DNA of 64,000 nt from assembly GCF_004346865.1 (NCBI RefSeq), contig NZ_SMGR01000003.1:475018-539017 (forward strand). The letters run 5' to 3'. Under the pieces are notes generated by a model. It searched no databases. It was not told where the DNA came from and was given only the letters and a program-made list of their open reading frames with translations. This stretch comes from Shimia isoporae (GTDB taxonomy: Bacteria; Pseudomonadota; Alphaproteobacteria; Rhodobacterales; Rhodobacteraceae). Shown here one piece after another: positions 27,617 through 36,567 of the stretch. The position numbers and the translations under genes are program-made. Each line of letters begins with the position of its first letter. The stretch's first letter is position 1.

Positions 27617-27645
27617 CAAAAGGAAGCGGGCCCGCAAGGACCCGC
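27617..27645 (-). terminator. Terminator after the sugar-catabolic operon
   Basis: An 8-bp stem with one G-U pair (arms 27626-27633 and 27638-27645, loop GCAA) is followed on the minus strand by TTCCTTTTG. It lies 26 bases beyond the last gene of the operon. Confidence 0.6.
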
Positions 27646-27670
27646 CTCCCCCCCAAAGGTGCGCTGGTCG

Positions 27671-28813
27671 TCAGCCCAGCGACACCCATCCCGCGTTTTT
27701 GCGTGACGACGTCACGCAGGCATCCACAAATTGCACACCCGCCAACCCGTCGGAAATCCCCGGCAGCGGCGGGTCACTCGGCAGTGGCGCGCCCGGAGTA
27801 TGCGCACGGATCACATCCGCAGTTTGCGCATAGAGCGTTGCAAAGGCCTCCAAATATCCTTCCGGATGCCCGCCGGGCGTGCGTGTCTGGGCGGCAAACG
27901 CTTCTGTCATTCCGTTGCCTGCCCGCGTCAGTATTTGCGTCGCTTCGCCAAATGGCGTGAACAGCATCCGGTTGGGATTCTCCTGCTCCCATTCGATCCC
28001 GCCTTTTGAACCGTAAACCCTAAGCTTGAGAGCGTTTTCGTTGCCAGGCGCCACCTGCGAGCACCAGAGCATTCCCCGCGCGCCGCCCTCAAACCGCAGC
28101 ATCACATGCGCGTTGTCGTCGACTTGTCGCCCGCCGACAAAGCTCTGCAAATCCGCGCTCAGCGACTCCGGCGTCAAACCCGTGACAAAACAGGCCAGAT
28201 TGAAGGCGTGGGTGCCAATGTCTCCGGTTGATCCGCCCGCGCCGGAGCGTGTCGGATCTGTCCGCCATGCGGCCTGCTTGTTGTCATCGGGCTGCGCCTC
28301 GGTCAGCCAATCCTGCGGGTATTCCACCTGCACCACGCGAAGGTCTCCCAACGCGCCTTCGGCCACCATCTGCCGCGCCTGCCGGATCAGCGGGTAGCCG
28401 GTGTAGTTGTGCGTCAGTATGAACAGGGCCTCCGAGCTTTCCACAGCCTTCGCGAGTTTGCGTGCGTCAGGAAGTGTCGAAGTCAGTGGTTTGTCGCAGA
28501 TTACATGGATACCGCGCTTCAGGAACTCACGCGCCGCCGGGTAATGCACGTGGTTCGGTGTCACAATCGCAACAGCCTCGATCCCGTTCTTTATCCGCGC
28601 TTCCCGTATCGCCATCGCCTTGAAGTCGTCATAGGTGCGGTCCGCGGCCAGCCCCAGCGCCGCGCCGGAGGCCTGCGCTTTCTCCGGCGTCGAGGACAGA
28701 GCCCCCGCCACAAGTTCGAACTGACCGTCAATGCGGGCCGCAATACGATGCACTGCACCGATAAAGGCGTCATTGCCGCCGCCTACCATGCCAAGTCTGA
28801 TTGGTCGCGTCAT
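27671..28813 (-). CDS. Gfo/Idh/MocA-family NAD(P)-dependent oxidoreductase
   Basis: This cytoplasmic sugar or inositol dehydrogenase has 380 residues. An N-terminal Rossmann fold begins RLGMVGGGNDAFIG, the conserved lysine motif CDKPL is at about 116, and a C-terminal alpha/beta domain carries GDIGTHAFNL with the catalytic histidine region. It lies 3 bases after a TIM-barrel isomerase in the operon of a ribose-type ABC importer, so it likely oxidises the imported sugar or cyclitol. The substrate cannot be named from sequence. Confidence 0.88.
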   Translation of the reverse strand: MTRPIRLGMVGGGNDAFIGAVHRIAARIDGQFELVAGALSSTPEKAQASGAALGLAADRTYDDFKAMAIREARIKNGIEAVAIVTPNHVHYPAAREFLKRGIHVICDKPLTSTLPDARKLAKAVESSEALFILTHNYTGYPLIRQARQMVAEGALGDLRVVQVEYPQDWLTEAQPDDNKQAAWRTDPTRSGAGGSTGDIGTHAFNLACFVTGLTPESLSADLQSFVGGRQVDDNAHVMLRFEGGARGMLWCSQVAPGNENALKLRVYGSKGGIEWEQENPNRMLFTPFGEATQILTRAGNGMTEAFAAQTRTPGGHPEGYLEAFATLYAQTADVIRAHTPGAPLPSDPPLPGISDGLAGVQFVDACVTSSRKNAGWVSLG

Positions 28814-28816
28814 GGT

Positions 28817-29869
28817 TCAGATCCCCAGCATGCGTTTGTTGGTTACGTCATCCGCCCCGCCATCGGCAAAGTCGTCAAACGCCTTTTCCGTCACGCGGAT
28901 AATGTGGTCGCGCACAAAGGCCGCACCTTCCCGTGCGCCATCCTCTGGGTGTTTGAGACAGCACTCCCATTCGACCACGGCCCAGCCGTCAAAGTCATTG
29001 GCTGCCATCTTGGAAAACACCGCATTGAAGTCGACCTGACCATCGCCCAGTGACCGGAAACGCCCAGCGCGATCGACCCAGCTCTGGTATCCCGAATAGA
29101 CACCCTGTCGGCCCGTCGGATTGAACTCTGCGTCTTTGACATGGAACATTTTGATGCGGTCGCGGTAGATGTCGATGTTGTCCAAATAGTCGAGGCACTG
29201 CAGGACATAGTGGCTCGGGTCATAAAGCATGTTGCAGCGTGAGTGATTGTTGACGCGCTCGAGGAACATTTCGAATGTCACCCCGTCATGCAGGTCTTCC
29301 CCCGGGTGGATTTCATAGCAGATGTCCACGCCCATTTGATCCGCGTGATCCAAAATGGGCCGCCACCGGCTGGCCAATTCGTCAAAGGCCGTATCAATCA
29401 ACCCTGCAGGGCGCTGCGGCCACGGATAAACATAAGGCCACGCCAAGGCCCCGGAAAATGTCACATGTTGATGAATGCCAAGGTTGTAGCTCGCAGTTAT
29501 TGCCAACTTCACCTGCTCTACAGCCCAGGCTTGTCGGGCCTTCGGATTGCCGCGCACTTCGGGTGCTGCAAATCCGTCGAAAGCCTCGTCATAGGCCGGA
29601 TGAACCGCCACAAGCTGTCCTTGCAAATGGGTGCTCAGGTCGGTGATCTCAACCCCGTTTTCCTTGGCTACGCCCACGAGTTCGTCGCAATAACTACGCG
29701 AGCTCGCCGCCTTCCCAAGATCGAAAATGCGTGCATCCCAACTTGGAACCTGCACACCTTTGTATCCACAATCCGCCGCCCATTTGGTGATGCTGTCCCA
29801 TGAATTGAACGGCGCTTCGTCCCCTGCAAACTGCGCCAGAAACAGCGCGGGACCCTTGATGGTTTTCAT
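28817..29869 (-). CDS. Sugar phosphate isomerase/epimerase family TIM-barrel protein
   Basis: This 350-residue cytoplasmic enzyme is of the xylose-isomerase-like TIM barrel family (IolE-like). Metal-binding candidates are seen in CYEIHPGEDLHDG (Glu, His), NMLYDPSHYVLQ (Asp, His), FHVKDAEF (His, Asp) and VVEWECCLKHPEDG (Glu). The typical job is epimerisation, isomerisation or dehydration of a keto-sugar made by the neighbouring Gfo/Idh/MocA dehydrogenase. The substrate is unknown. It follows the binding-protein gene after a hairpin. Confidence 0.85.
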   Translation of the reverse strand: MKTIKGPALFLAQFAGDEAPFNSWDSITKWAADCGYKGVQVPSWDARIFDLGKAASSRSYCDELVGVAKENGVEITDLSTHLQGQLVAVHPAYDEAFDGFAAPEVRGNPKARQAWAVEQVKLAITASYNLGIHQHVTFSGALAWPYVYPWPQRPAGLIDTAFDELASRWRPILDHADQMGVDICYEIHPGEDLHDGVTFEMFLERVNNHSRCNMLYDPSHYVLQCLDYLDNIDIYRDRIKMFHVKDAEFNPTGRQGVYSGYQSWVDRAGRFRSLGDGQVDFNAVFSKMAANDFDGWAVVEWECCLKHPEDGAREGAAFVRDHIIRVTEKAFDDFADGGADDVTNKRMLGI

Positions 29870-29901
29870 TGTCTTTCTCCGTTTCTGTAGGGGATTTTGA
29901 T

Positions 29902-29935
29902 GGCAAGAGGACCATTGGGAGAAAGCCCTCTTGCC
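29902..29935 (-). other. Intercistronic hairpin after the sugar-binding protein gene
   Basis: A perfect 9-bp stem, GGCAAGAGG (29902-29910) with CCTCTTGCC (29927-29935), has a 16-base loop. On the minus strand it is followed by ATCAAAATCC, without a real U-tract, so it looks like a stabiliser of the upstream binding-protein mRNA. Confidence 0.65.
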
Positions 29936-29955
29936 GGATTTCCCTGAGAGTCGAC

Positions 29956-30909
29956 TCAGAACGGGGAGTCAGGGAAATAGAAGCTGGCCGCATTTTCCTT
30001 GGTGATCAGGGTAGCGCCCAGAATGTAACGGCCGGCAACCGGACCATTGGATTTGAACGCCGCAACGGTGACGTCCATCGCGGTCGCGATCATGCTGGGC
30101 GGATACAGAACATCCACAGGTACAAGCTCGTTGCCGTCCATGATGCCTTTGATGGTTTCTTTCATGCCGGCGCCGCCCACGACGAACATGCCATTACCGT
30201 CGCGACCCGCCTGCTTGAGCGCCGCAACAACACCAATCGCGATGTCATCATCCTGCGCCCAGACCGCATCGATATCGGGGAAGCGGGATAGAAAGTCCTG
30301 CATCACTTCGAAACCGTCATCGCGATTCCAGTTGGCGTGCTTGTGGTCCAGAACATTGATGCCGGACCCTTCGATCTCGGCCATAAAGGCGTCGAAACGC
30401 TCGTTGTCGATCAGCGTCGGGATACCGCGCAGAATGACAATGTTGTCGCCTTCCTTCAGACGGCTCTTCATATAGACCGCGGACACTCGGCCCAGTTCAG
30501 GATTGTTGCCCGCAACATAAATGTCTTCGATGCCAGGTTGGCTCAGACCGCGGTCAACAACTGTGATCAAGGCGCCGGATTTCTTTACGTTCAAAACCGG
30601 GTCGGTCAGCGGCTCACTTTCAAATGGCAGCACAACGAGTGCGTCGATGCCATGTACAGAGACGAGATCCTCAAGCGCGCTGGCCTGCGCCGAAGGATCA
30701 GGCGAGTTCACCAGAACCAGGTCCACGTCGGGGTACAGCGCTTCAAGGCGTTTCTCGGCCTGCTCTGCATGCCAGTTCATGCCAGCAGCCCAAGCATGGG
30801 TCGGTGTTGGATAGCTGACCCCGATCTTGATCGTCTCCGCGCTTGCCAAACTTGCAAGCGACATCGTCACTGCAGCCGCCAGAGCGCTGATTTTGCTAAG
30901 TTTATTCAT
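29956..30909 (-). CDS. Ribose-type sugar ABC transporter periplasmic binding protein
   Basis: This secreted binding protein has 317 residues and a signal peptide (1-23, ending SLASA-ETIK). The mature part opens TIKIGVSYPTPTHAW and has the two-lobed periplasmic-binding-protein-like fold of the RbsB/XylF group (VLPFESEPLTDPV, TVVDRGLSQPG). ATG 30909 follows GGGAGGAAGAC, a strong ribosome-binding site; the reading frame runs far upstream but without any start of comparable quality. It comes third in transcription order after the ATPase and permease. The sugar is unknown. Confidence 0.9.
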   Translation of the reverse strand: MNKLSKISALAAAVTMSLASLASAETIKIGVSYPTPTHAWAAGMNWHAEQAEKRLEALYPDVDLVLVNSPDPSAQASALEDLVSVHGIDALVVLPFESEPLTDPVLNVKKSGALITVVDRGLSQPGIEDIYVAGNNPELGRVSAVYMKSRLKEGDNIVILRGIPTLIDNERFDAFMAEIEGSGINVLDHKHANWNRDDGFEVMQDFLSRFPDIDAVWAQDDDIAIGVVAALKQAGRDGNGMFVVGGAGMKETIKGIMDGNELVPVDVLYPPSMIATAMDVTVAAFKSNGPVAGRYILGATLITKENAASFYFPDSPF

Positions 30910-30986
30910 GTCTTCCTCCCTTGGAATTGGACGCACCTCTCCTGTCCGGTGACGCCCGGTTCTTTCGCGCAGTCTTTGCGAGAAAC

Positions 30987-32003
30987 TTAGTTTGCTTTGT
31001 TTTTCCGGCCCCAATCTCCGCGCTGCAGCCAAACCGCAACGATGATGATCAGACCTTGCATGGTCCCGTTCAGATAGTTGGAAATCATATCGGTGAAATT
31101 TAGGATATTGCCGATGGTGGTCAGGATGAGCGCGCCCAGAATGGTGCCTCCGATACGGCCGTATCCGCCCTTTAGTACCGTCCCGCCAATAATAACGGCA
31201 GCGATAGCTTCGAGTTCCCACAGAACACCTGTGGACGAGGATGCCGAGCCAAGTCGCGGCACGTAAATGATGGTCGCAAGGGACACGCACAAGCCTTGCA
31301 GCACATAGGTCCAGGTCTTGATCCTATCGACCTTGATCGCCGAGTACTTTGCGACGCTCTCATTCGAACCGATGGCCGTGCAGTAGCGGCCAAACGCCGT
31401 CCTGTTAAGTAGAAGCCAGCCGCAGATCGACACGATGATGAACACCCAGACCGGGATCGGCAGGCCAGCAAAGCTGTCATAGTAAACAGGACGGTAGACG
31501 CCGCGGATGTCATAGTTCAGCGACAGAGTGCCACCGTCCGCAAAATAGGTCACAAGCGAGCGGAAAATGCCCATCGTGCCGAGCGTCACAATGAAAGCTT
31601 CGATCTTTCCTTTGGTTGTGAGGAAGCCGTTGATGAACCCGGCGCCAATGCCAAGGATCACACTGCACCCACACCCGATCAGAACCGTGGTCACACCCGT
31701 ACCGAAGGTCTCCACCGCTCCGTTCATCACAATAATCATGACCCCTGCGATGACAGCCGCCATGGACCCGACCGACAAGTCGATCCCTCCGGCGGTGATC
31801 ACGAAGGTCGCCCCGACAGCGATGATGCCGATGAAGGCCGAGCGCGTCAGAAGGTTGGTTATGTTTCCTTCACTGAGGAATGCGGGATTGAGAAGAAAGC
31901 CGATGATACATAACAGGATCAACGCGATTGCCGGTCCGGCTGTTTTGAAATCAAAGCTTTGAAAGCGGGATTTTGGTGTTTGTGTCATGGCAGTCTCAGT
32001 CAT
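30987..32003 (-). CDS. Ribose-type sugar ABC transporter permease (RbsC family)
   Basis: This inner-membrane permease has 338 residues and about eight to ten hydrophobic segments, including GPAIALILLCIIGFLLNPAF and the family signature GGIDLSVGSMAAV near residue 70. GGTVLKGGYGRIGGTILGALI is the RbsC-type cytoplasmic loop region. ATG 32003 follows GGGAGATGACCC and overlaps the ATPase stop by 8 bases. It forms the channel with the upstream ATPase. Confidence 0.92.
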   Translation of the reverse strand: MTETAMTQTPKSRFQSFDFKTAGPAIALILLCIIGFLLNPAFLSEGNITNLLTRSAFIGIIAVGATFVITAGGIDLSVGSMAAVIAGVMIIVMNGAVETFGTGVTTVLIGCGCSVILGIGAGFINGFLTTKGKIEAFIVTLGTMGIFRSLVTYFADGGTLSLNYDIRGVYRPVYYDSFAGLPIPVWVFIIVSICGWLLLNRTAFGRYCTAIGSNESVAKYSAIKVDRIKTWTYVLQGLCVSLATIIYVPRLGSASSSTGVLWELEAIAAVIIGGTVLKGGYGRIGGTILGALILTTIGNILNFTDMISNYLNGTMQGLIIIVAVWLQRGDWGRKNKAN

Positions 32004-33522
32004 GGGTCATCTCCCGCTTCAGCCCTGCGGCAAAGCGAACAATTTCGTTTTCGTTGATATGGTCTCCGGTCAGGACACCGGTAATCTGACCTTCGCGCAT
32101 CACCACAACGCGGTGGCTGACGCCAATGATTTCGGGCATCTCGGATGAGATAACCACGACCGACACACCCTCTGCGGCGATCGCTGCAATGAAATGGTAT
32201 ATCTGCTGTTTCGTACCCACATCGATGCCTCGCGTCGGCTCGTCGATAATCAGAATACGCGGGTCACATTCCATGACCTTCGCCAGCAGAAGTTTCTGTT
32301 GGTTTCCGCCCGATAGGTCACCGACATTGATGTTCGCATCGCGGGAGCGAATATCGAAGCGGCGTACCGCACGCTCCATTGCTTCGGCCTCGGCCTTACG
32401 ATCCACGGACAAGTTGCGCACAAACTTTGGCAGGGCAAAGAGCGTCAGGTTCTCCCGCATCTTCTTGTCCAGAAGCAAACCTTTGCCCTTTCGGTCCTTG
32501 GTCAGGTAAACGACCCCGGCGTCCCGCGCTTTGCTAACCGACGTAAACTCAGCTGGCCGGCCATCAAACCGGACTTCGCCGCTATCAATCGGAGCCAGAC
32601 CGCACACCGCCTCGAAGACCGCAGTTCGCCCCGACCCAATCAGACCGGAAAACCCCAGCACCTCGCCTTTCTTCAGATAGAAGGTCACGCCTTTGACATC
32701 TGGCGCATGGAGATCTTTGACCTCCAGCACCCGCTCCGCATCCACGTCGGCCTCGTTGATAGGAGGGTAAAGGTCTGACAACTCCCGTCCGACCATCATC
32801 TGGGCCATAGCATCCGGGGTCAGGTCTTTGGCGTCCTGCGTGGCAATCCACTGCCCGTCGCGCAAAACCGTTACACGATCGGAAATTGCTTTCACTTCAG
32901 ACAGTTTGTGGCTCACAAAGATGATTGCCACGCCTTGCGCCTTCAACCGCTCGATCTGCTTGAAGAATAGCTCGGTTTCCGCCTCTGTGAGCGTCGCGGT
33001 AGGTTCGTCCATGATCAGAACCCGCGCATCGCGGCTCATGGCCTTGACGATTTCAACCATCTGCTTCTGTGCGATCGACAGATCAGAAATTCGATCCGTA
33101 GGGGCAATGTCCAACCCGATGTCGTCCAGATAGCCCTGCACGACATCGGCCATTTGTTTTCGCTCCAGCCTTCCGCGACGTGTGATCTCCCGGCCCAGGA
33201 AGACGTTTTCCTCAACCGTCATCTGCTCGGCAAGGTTTAGCTCCTGGTGAATGAGGACAACGCCCAGCTTCTCGGTCTCGCCATTGGGCGGCAGGGTCAT
33301 TTCCTGCCCGTCCATCAGAATGCGTCCCGATGTGGGCTGGTGGAATCCCGACAGGATTTTCATCAGCGTGGACTTGCCCGCACCGTTCTCACCGATCAGC
33401 GCGTGAACCTCTCCTGCACGGATGTCCATCGACACGCTGAACAGGACTGGCACGGTCCCGAACGACTTGCTGATGCGCTCGGCGCACAGCACCGACGCGG
33501 CTATGGTCTGGCCGTCTGGCAC
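31996..33522 (-). CDS. Ribose-type sugar ABC transporter ATPase (RbsA family, two nucleotide-binding domains)
   Basis: This cytoplasmic tandem ATPase powers sugar import. Domain 1 has Walker A GENGAGKST (about residues 44-52) and Walker B LIMDEPTATLT. Domain 2 has the weakened Walker A GLIGSGRTA, the signature LSGGNQQK and LIIDEPTRGID. An in-frame ATG at 33537 exists, but its next codons GGAGGAGAG are an excellent ribosome-binding site for the GTG at 33522, so I take GTG 33522 (508 residues). It is first in the operon, divergent from the LacI gene. Confidence 0.9.
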   Translation of the reverse strand: MPDGQTIAASVLCAERISKSFGTVPVLFSVSMDIRAGEVHALIGENGAGKSTLMKILSGFHQPTSGRILMDGQEMTLPPNGETEKLGVVLIHQELNLAEQMTVEENVFLGREITRRGRLERKQMADVVQGYLDDIGLDIAPTDRISDLSIAQKQMVEIVKAMSRDARVLIMDEPTATLTEAETELFFKQIERLKAQGVAIIFVSHKLSEVKAISDRVTVLRDGQWIATQDAKDLTPDAMAQMMVGRELSDLYPPINEADVDAERVLEVKDLHAPDVKGVTFYLKKGEVLGFSGLIGSGRTAVFEAVCGLAPIDSGEVRFDGRPAEFTSVSKARDAGVVYLTKDRKGKGLLLDKKMRENLTLFALPKFVRNLSVDRKAEAEAMERAVRRFDIRSRDANINVGDLSGGNQQKLLLAKVMECDPRILIIDEPTRGIDVGTKQQIYHFIAAIAAEGVSVVVISSEMPEIIGVSHRVVVMREGQITGVLTGDHINENEIVRFAAGLKREMTHD

Positions 33523-33575
33523 AGTCTCTCCTCCCATGTTCCTCCAGGCGGCTTTTCACCGCTCGTTTTCATTGG

Positions 33576-33633
33576 ATGTAAACCTTTTCATAAGCTATGT
33601 AAACCTTTTCATAAATCCATGTAAACCTTTTCA
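33576..33633. promoter_or_regulatory. Three tandem LacI-type operators in the divergent promoter
   Basis: ATGTAAACCTTTTCA occurs three times identically at 33576-33590, 33597-33611 and 33619-33633, with 21 and 22 base periods, so all copies face the same side of the helix. Each is an imperfect dyad (TGTAAA-CC-TTTTCA) resembling LacI-family operators of the form TGnAAnCGnTTnCA. They lie 54-111 bases before the ATPase start and 83-140 before lacI. Confidence 0.75.
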
Positions 33634-33715
33634 CACCTTTGGCAAAAGGCTATACCTGCCCAAAGACCATTGATTTACAAAGCGAATCCAACTTCGCGGA
33701 CAGGCGCAAAATCCG

Positions 33716-34768
33716 TTGACGGAAGAGACCAGAAAACCAGCGACAATCGAGGATGTCGCCAAGCTTGCAGGCGTCTCGATCGCCACTGTCAGCCGTGCGA
33801 TTCGCAATCCGGAGAAAGTCGCGGAATCGACGCGGAAAAAGGTTACGGCGGCGATTGCTCGCACAGGATACACAGCCAACGCGATGGCCCAGAACCTGCG
33901 AATGAAGCGCTCCAAAATGGTCATGGTTATGGCGCCTTCAATCGCGGACCCCAACTTCCCAACCATCCTGATCGGGCTCGAAAAGGTTGCGAACGAACGT
34001 GGCTATGGCGTGCTGATTGGCAATACCGAAGGCGAAATCGCGCTGGAAGAAGGACATATGCGCTTTCTCTCGACGGGCATGGCCGATGGTCTTGTACTTC
34101 TCACCGGCCATGTTCCCGTTGCGGGTGGACCTCATGCAACCCCCGCGCAATTGCCGCCCACGGTGGCCGTAGGGCGACCAATCGAAACCGAAGACCTGGC
34201 GTACGTCGGGGTAGATGACGTGGCGGCCTCCAAAATGGCGACCGAATACCTCGTTTCACTCGGACACCGGCGGATCGTCTATGTTACTGGGGGCCCTGGC
34301 AATATCGTGTCCGAGCATCGTGAGCGTGGCTACCGGCTTGGCTTGGCAGAATATTCGGAACCGCTGGAAAGCTGGAGCATTGACGGCGACACCAGCTCGG
34401 AAGGCGGACGCGCCGCAGTCGAGCGTCTTTTCATCAAGGACACCCTACCCACTGCGTTTTTCTGCTTTAACGACAACACGGCCATCGGTGTTATTTCCGC
34501 CCTGCGGCTTCGCGGGTATCGGGTGCCCGAGGATTTTTCGGTGATCGGCTTTGACGACATACCGTTCGCCAGCCACATCACTCCGGCACTCACAACCATC
34601 CGACAGCCACGCAGCCTGATTGGCGAGCGTGCCATGACCTTTTTGCTGGATGGATTGGAAACCCGCGAGCAACCTCGCCAAACCGAACTATTACACGGCG
34701 ACCTGGTGGTACGCGAGAGTTGTGGGCCCGCCCCAGCGTCGGGCCACGCACTTAATCGCGAGCCTTGA
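33716..34768 (+). CDS. LacI-family transcriptional regulator of the sugar operon
   Basis: This 350-residue repressor has the N-terminal helix-turn-helix and hinge (ATIEDVAKLAGVSIATVSRA, about residues 9-28) followed by a sugar-binding periplasmic-binding-protein-like domain with DGLVLLTGHVP and VIGFDDIPFASHITPALTTI. The start codon is TTG 33716; the ribosome-binding site is weak, which suits a low-level repressor. It is divergent from the ribose-type transporter and probably binds the three operators between them. The inducer is presumably the imported sugar. Confidence 0.9.
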   Translation: MTEETRKPATIEDVAKLAGVSIATVSRAIRNPEKVAESTRKKVTAAIARTGYTANAMAQNLRMKRSKMVMVMAPSIADPNFPTILIGLEKVANERGYGVLIGNTEGEIALEEGHMRFLSTGMADGLVLLTGHVPVAGGPHATPAQLPPTVAVGRPIETEDLAYVGVDDVAASKMATEYLVSLGHRRIVYVTGGPGNIVSEHRERGYRLGLAEYSEPLESWSIDGDTSSEGGRAAVERLFIKDTLPTAFFCFNDNTAIGVISALRLRGYRVPEDFSVIGFDDIPFASHITPALTTIRQPRSLIGERAMTFLLDGLETREQPRQTELLHGDLVVRESCGPAPASGHALNREP

Positions 34769-34774
34769 AACGGC

Positions 34775-34810
34775 AAAGGCCGCGCTCCCTCCAGACGGAA
34801 CGCGGCCTTT
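34775..34810. terminator. Bidirectional terminator between lacI-type gene and SDR gene
   Basis: A perfect 10-bp stem, AAAGGCCGCG (34775-34784) with CGCGGCCTTT (34801-34810), lies between convergent genes. It has short A and T runs on its two sides, as in bidirectional terminators. Confidence 0.75.
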
Positions 34811-34830
34811 GGACGTATCAGGAAGGCGCC

Positions 34831-35577
34831 TCAGGAAAAGAGCGTCCCGCCATTTACGTCGATGTTTGTGCCAGTGACGAAAGACGATGCATCGCTAGCG
34901 AGGAACCCGACAACCTTAGCAACTTCTTCGGAGGTGCCCTCACGTTTCAGAGGGGTAATTCCGGCCACATGCTCCCGCACCGCATCAGTGGTGAAAGTGT
35001 TGTGAAAATCGGTATCGATCATACCCGGACACAGGCTGTTTACCCGAATGTCAGGCCCCAGCTCTTTCGCCATGCCTCGTGTCAGTGTCATGATCGCGCC
35101 TTTGGATGCACCATAAGCCACTGCGCCCGGTCCGCCGCCGTCACGCCCGGCTTGCGACGCGAGACCAACAATTGAGCCGCCCTTGTTAAAGTGCGGTAGG
35201 CTTGCGCTCACCATCAGGACAAACGACGTGAGATTGACGTCCATAACAGCGTTCCAGTGGGCCAGCGTCATTTCTGACATTTTCACACGCTTCAGAAGGC
35301 CTCCGGTCACATGCACCAACACGTCAATGCTGCCAAAAGCGTCAACCGCAGCCTTCACCAGCGCGGCAGCCTCTGCTTCCTTGGTAAGATCGCCTTGCAA
35401 GGCAATCGCCTGCCCGCCTGCCGCCTTGATTTCGGCAACAGCGCTATCTGCACCCTCCGAGCTGGCAAAATAATTGATGACAACGTTCGCGCCGCGCGCA
35501 GCCAGCTCCATAACGCAAGCCCGTCCGATGTCGCGACCACCACCCGTAACGATTGCCGTTTTGCCCTTCAGATCCAT
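34831..35577 (-). CDS. Short-chain dehydrogenase/reductase
   Basis: This cytoplasmic NAD(P)-dependent oxidoreductase has 248 residues, the classical SDR length. The cofactor loop is TGGGRDIG (11-18), the catalytic triad Ser141 (LASQAG), Tyr155 and Lys159 (YGASK). The structural NNAG motif is replaced by HVTGG (89-93). It is separated from gntR by 264 bases that carry TTACAAAT repeats, so it has its own promoter in the same presumed regulon. It could oxidise a hydroxy-acid or sugar acid; a FabG role in fatty acid synthesis is unlikely here. Confidence 0.9.
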   Translation of the reverse strand: MDLKGKTAIVTGGGRDIGRACVMELAARGANVVINYFASSEGADSAVAEIKAAGGQAIALQGDLTKEAEAAALVKAAVDAFGSIDVLVHVTGGLLKRVKMSEMTLAHWNAVMDVNLTSFVLMVSASLPHFNKGGSIVGLASQAGRDGGGPGAVAYGASKGAIMTLTRGMAKELGPDIRVNSLCPGMIDTDFHNTFTTDAVREHVAGITPLKREGTSEEVAKVVGFLASDASSFVTGTNIDVNGGTLFS

Positions 35578-35656
35578 AACACCCTCTTTGTGCTGCGACC
35601 CGCTTCACGACAGGTCAGTTTCGCCTAGGAAGTATCGCAGCACGGGCAAGTTATCA

Positions 35657-35694
35657 ATACAAATATTTACAAATATGGAAAACGGATTACAAAT
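35657..35694. promoter_or_regulatory. Phased TTACAAAT repeats upstream of the SDR gene
   Basis: ATACAAAT (35657-35664), TTACAAAT (35667-35674) and TTACAAAT (35687-35694) begin 10 and 20 bases apart, on one helix face, 80-117 bases before the SDR start. A further copy is at 35810-35817. The same tandem motif occurs before dctP and before the aldehyde dehydrogenase gene. Binding by the GntR protein is inferred. Confidence 0.6.
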
Positions 35695-35841
35695 TCACTC
35701 AACATCGATACTGGCGATTTAATATATTTATTTCAAAAGTTTAATGGGAAAAAAGCCATTGATCAAATGCATGGACACGCACAAGCGTGCCAATTGACGT
35801 CGGTAAAAATTACAAATTGTGACCGGTTGTGGCCGGAAAAC

Positions 35842-36567
35842 CTACTGGCCTTCGAAAACCCGCATTCGGGCGTTATCGACGTGCGCACGCATGGCTTGGC
35901 GTGCTGCGTCCGGATCGCGTGCTTCGATAGCCTCAAGAATGGCATAGTGCTCATTCTGCACCATCTCCATCCGCTCTTTCGGCTTGGTCAGCGACAGATT
36001 GCGCGTCAGGTTCAAGCCGATCAGGATATTGGGCTTCATAGACGCGCGTGCAGCCGAAAAATATTGGTTGCCCGAAGCGGCACAGATTGCCTCGTGAAAA
36101 ATCTCGTCTGTGTCCACACCCAGTTCGTCCCGTGCCACATGACGATCCAATTCCTCTAGCGCCGCGCGCAACACTTTCAGGTCTTCCTCGCTGCGACGTG
36201 TCGCCGCCAGATACGCTGCCTCGCCTTCGATCGCCACACGGAATTCGAAAGTACGCTGGATGTCAGCGATAGAGCCGACGGGCGCAAAATCCAGAACCGC
36301 GCCCTCTGGCCGCTTCTGGACAAATGAGCCGGACCCTTGCCTGGACACAATGACACCGTCTTCACGCAACTGCTTGAGGGCTTGCCTCAACACTGGTCGC
36401 GACACCTCAAGCTCTTCGCTCAACGCATGCTCTGTCGGGAGTTTTGACCCCACCGCAATATCACCGTTCACAATCATCGAGAGGATTTTCTCATAGCAAC
36501 GATCAGAAAGCGTGCGGTCCTTGCCGCGGCGCGTGGTGAGTTTCGCTGAGGGGTCGTCGACAGTCAT
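35842..36567 (-). CDS. GntR-family regulator (FadR subfamily) of the TRAP/aldolase operon
   Basis: This 241-residue regulator has an N-terminal winged helix (about 15-80: LSDRCYEKILSMIVNGDIAVG then LSEELEVSRPVLRQALKQL) and an all-helical FCD ligand domain (EFRVAIEGEAAYLAA, FHEAICAASGNQ). I chose ATG 36567, which overlaps the rraA stop by 4 bases; an in-frame ATG at 36588 would add seven residues. It is last in the dctPQM-rraA operon and likely controls it in response to the substrate or an intermediate. Confidence 0.87.
   Translation of the reverse strand: MTVDDPSAKLTTRRGKDRTLSDRCYEKILSMIVNGDIAVGSKLPTEHALSEELEVSRPVLRQALKQLREDGVIVSRQGSGSFVQKRPEGAVLDFAPVGSIADIQRTFEFRVAIEGEAAYLAATRRSEEDLKVLRAALEELDRHVARDELGVDTDEIFHEAICAASGNQYFSAARASMKPNILIGLNLTRNLSLTKPKERMEMVQNEHYAILEAIEARDPDAARQAMRAHVDNARMRVFEGQ

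Noticed and set aside
33576..33633. Short CRISPR-like array
   Set aside because: Repeats are 15 bases with 6-7 base gaps and form dyads; too short for CRISPR and well placed as operators.
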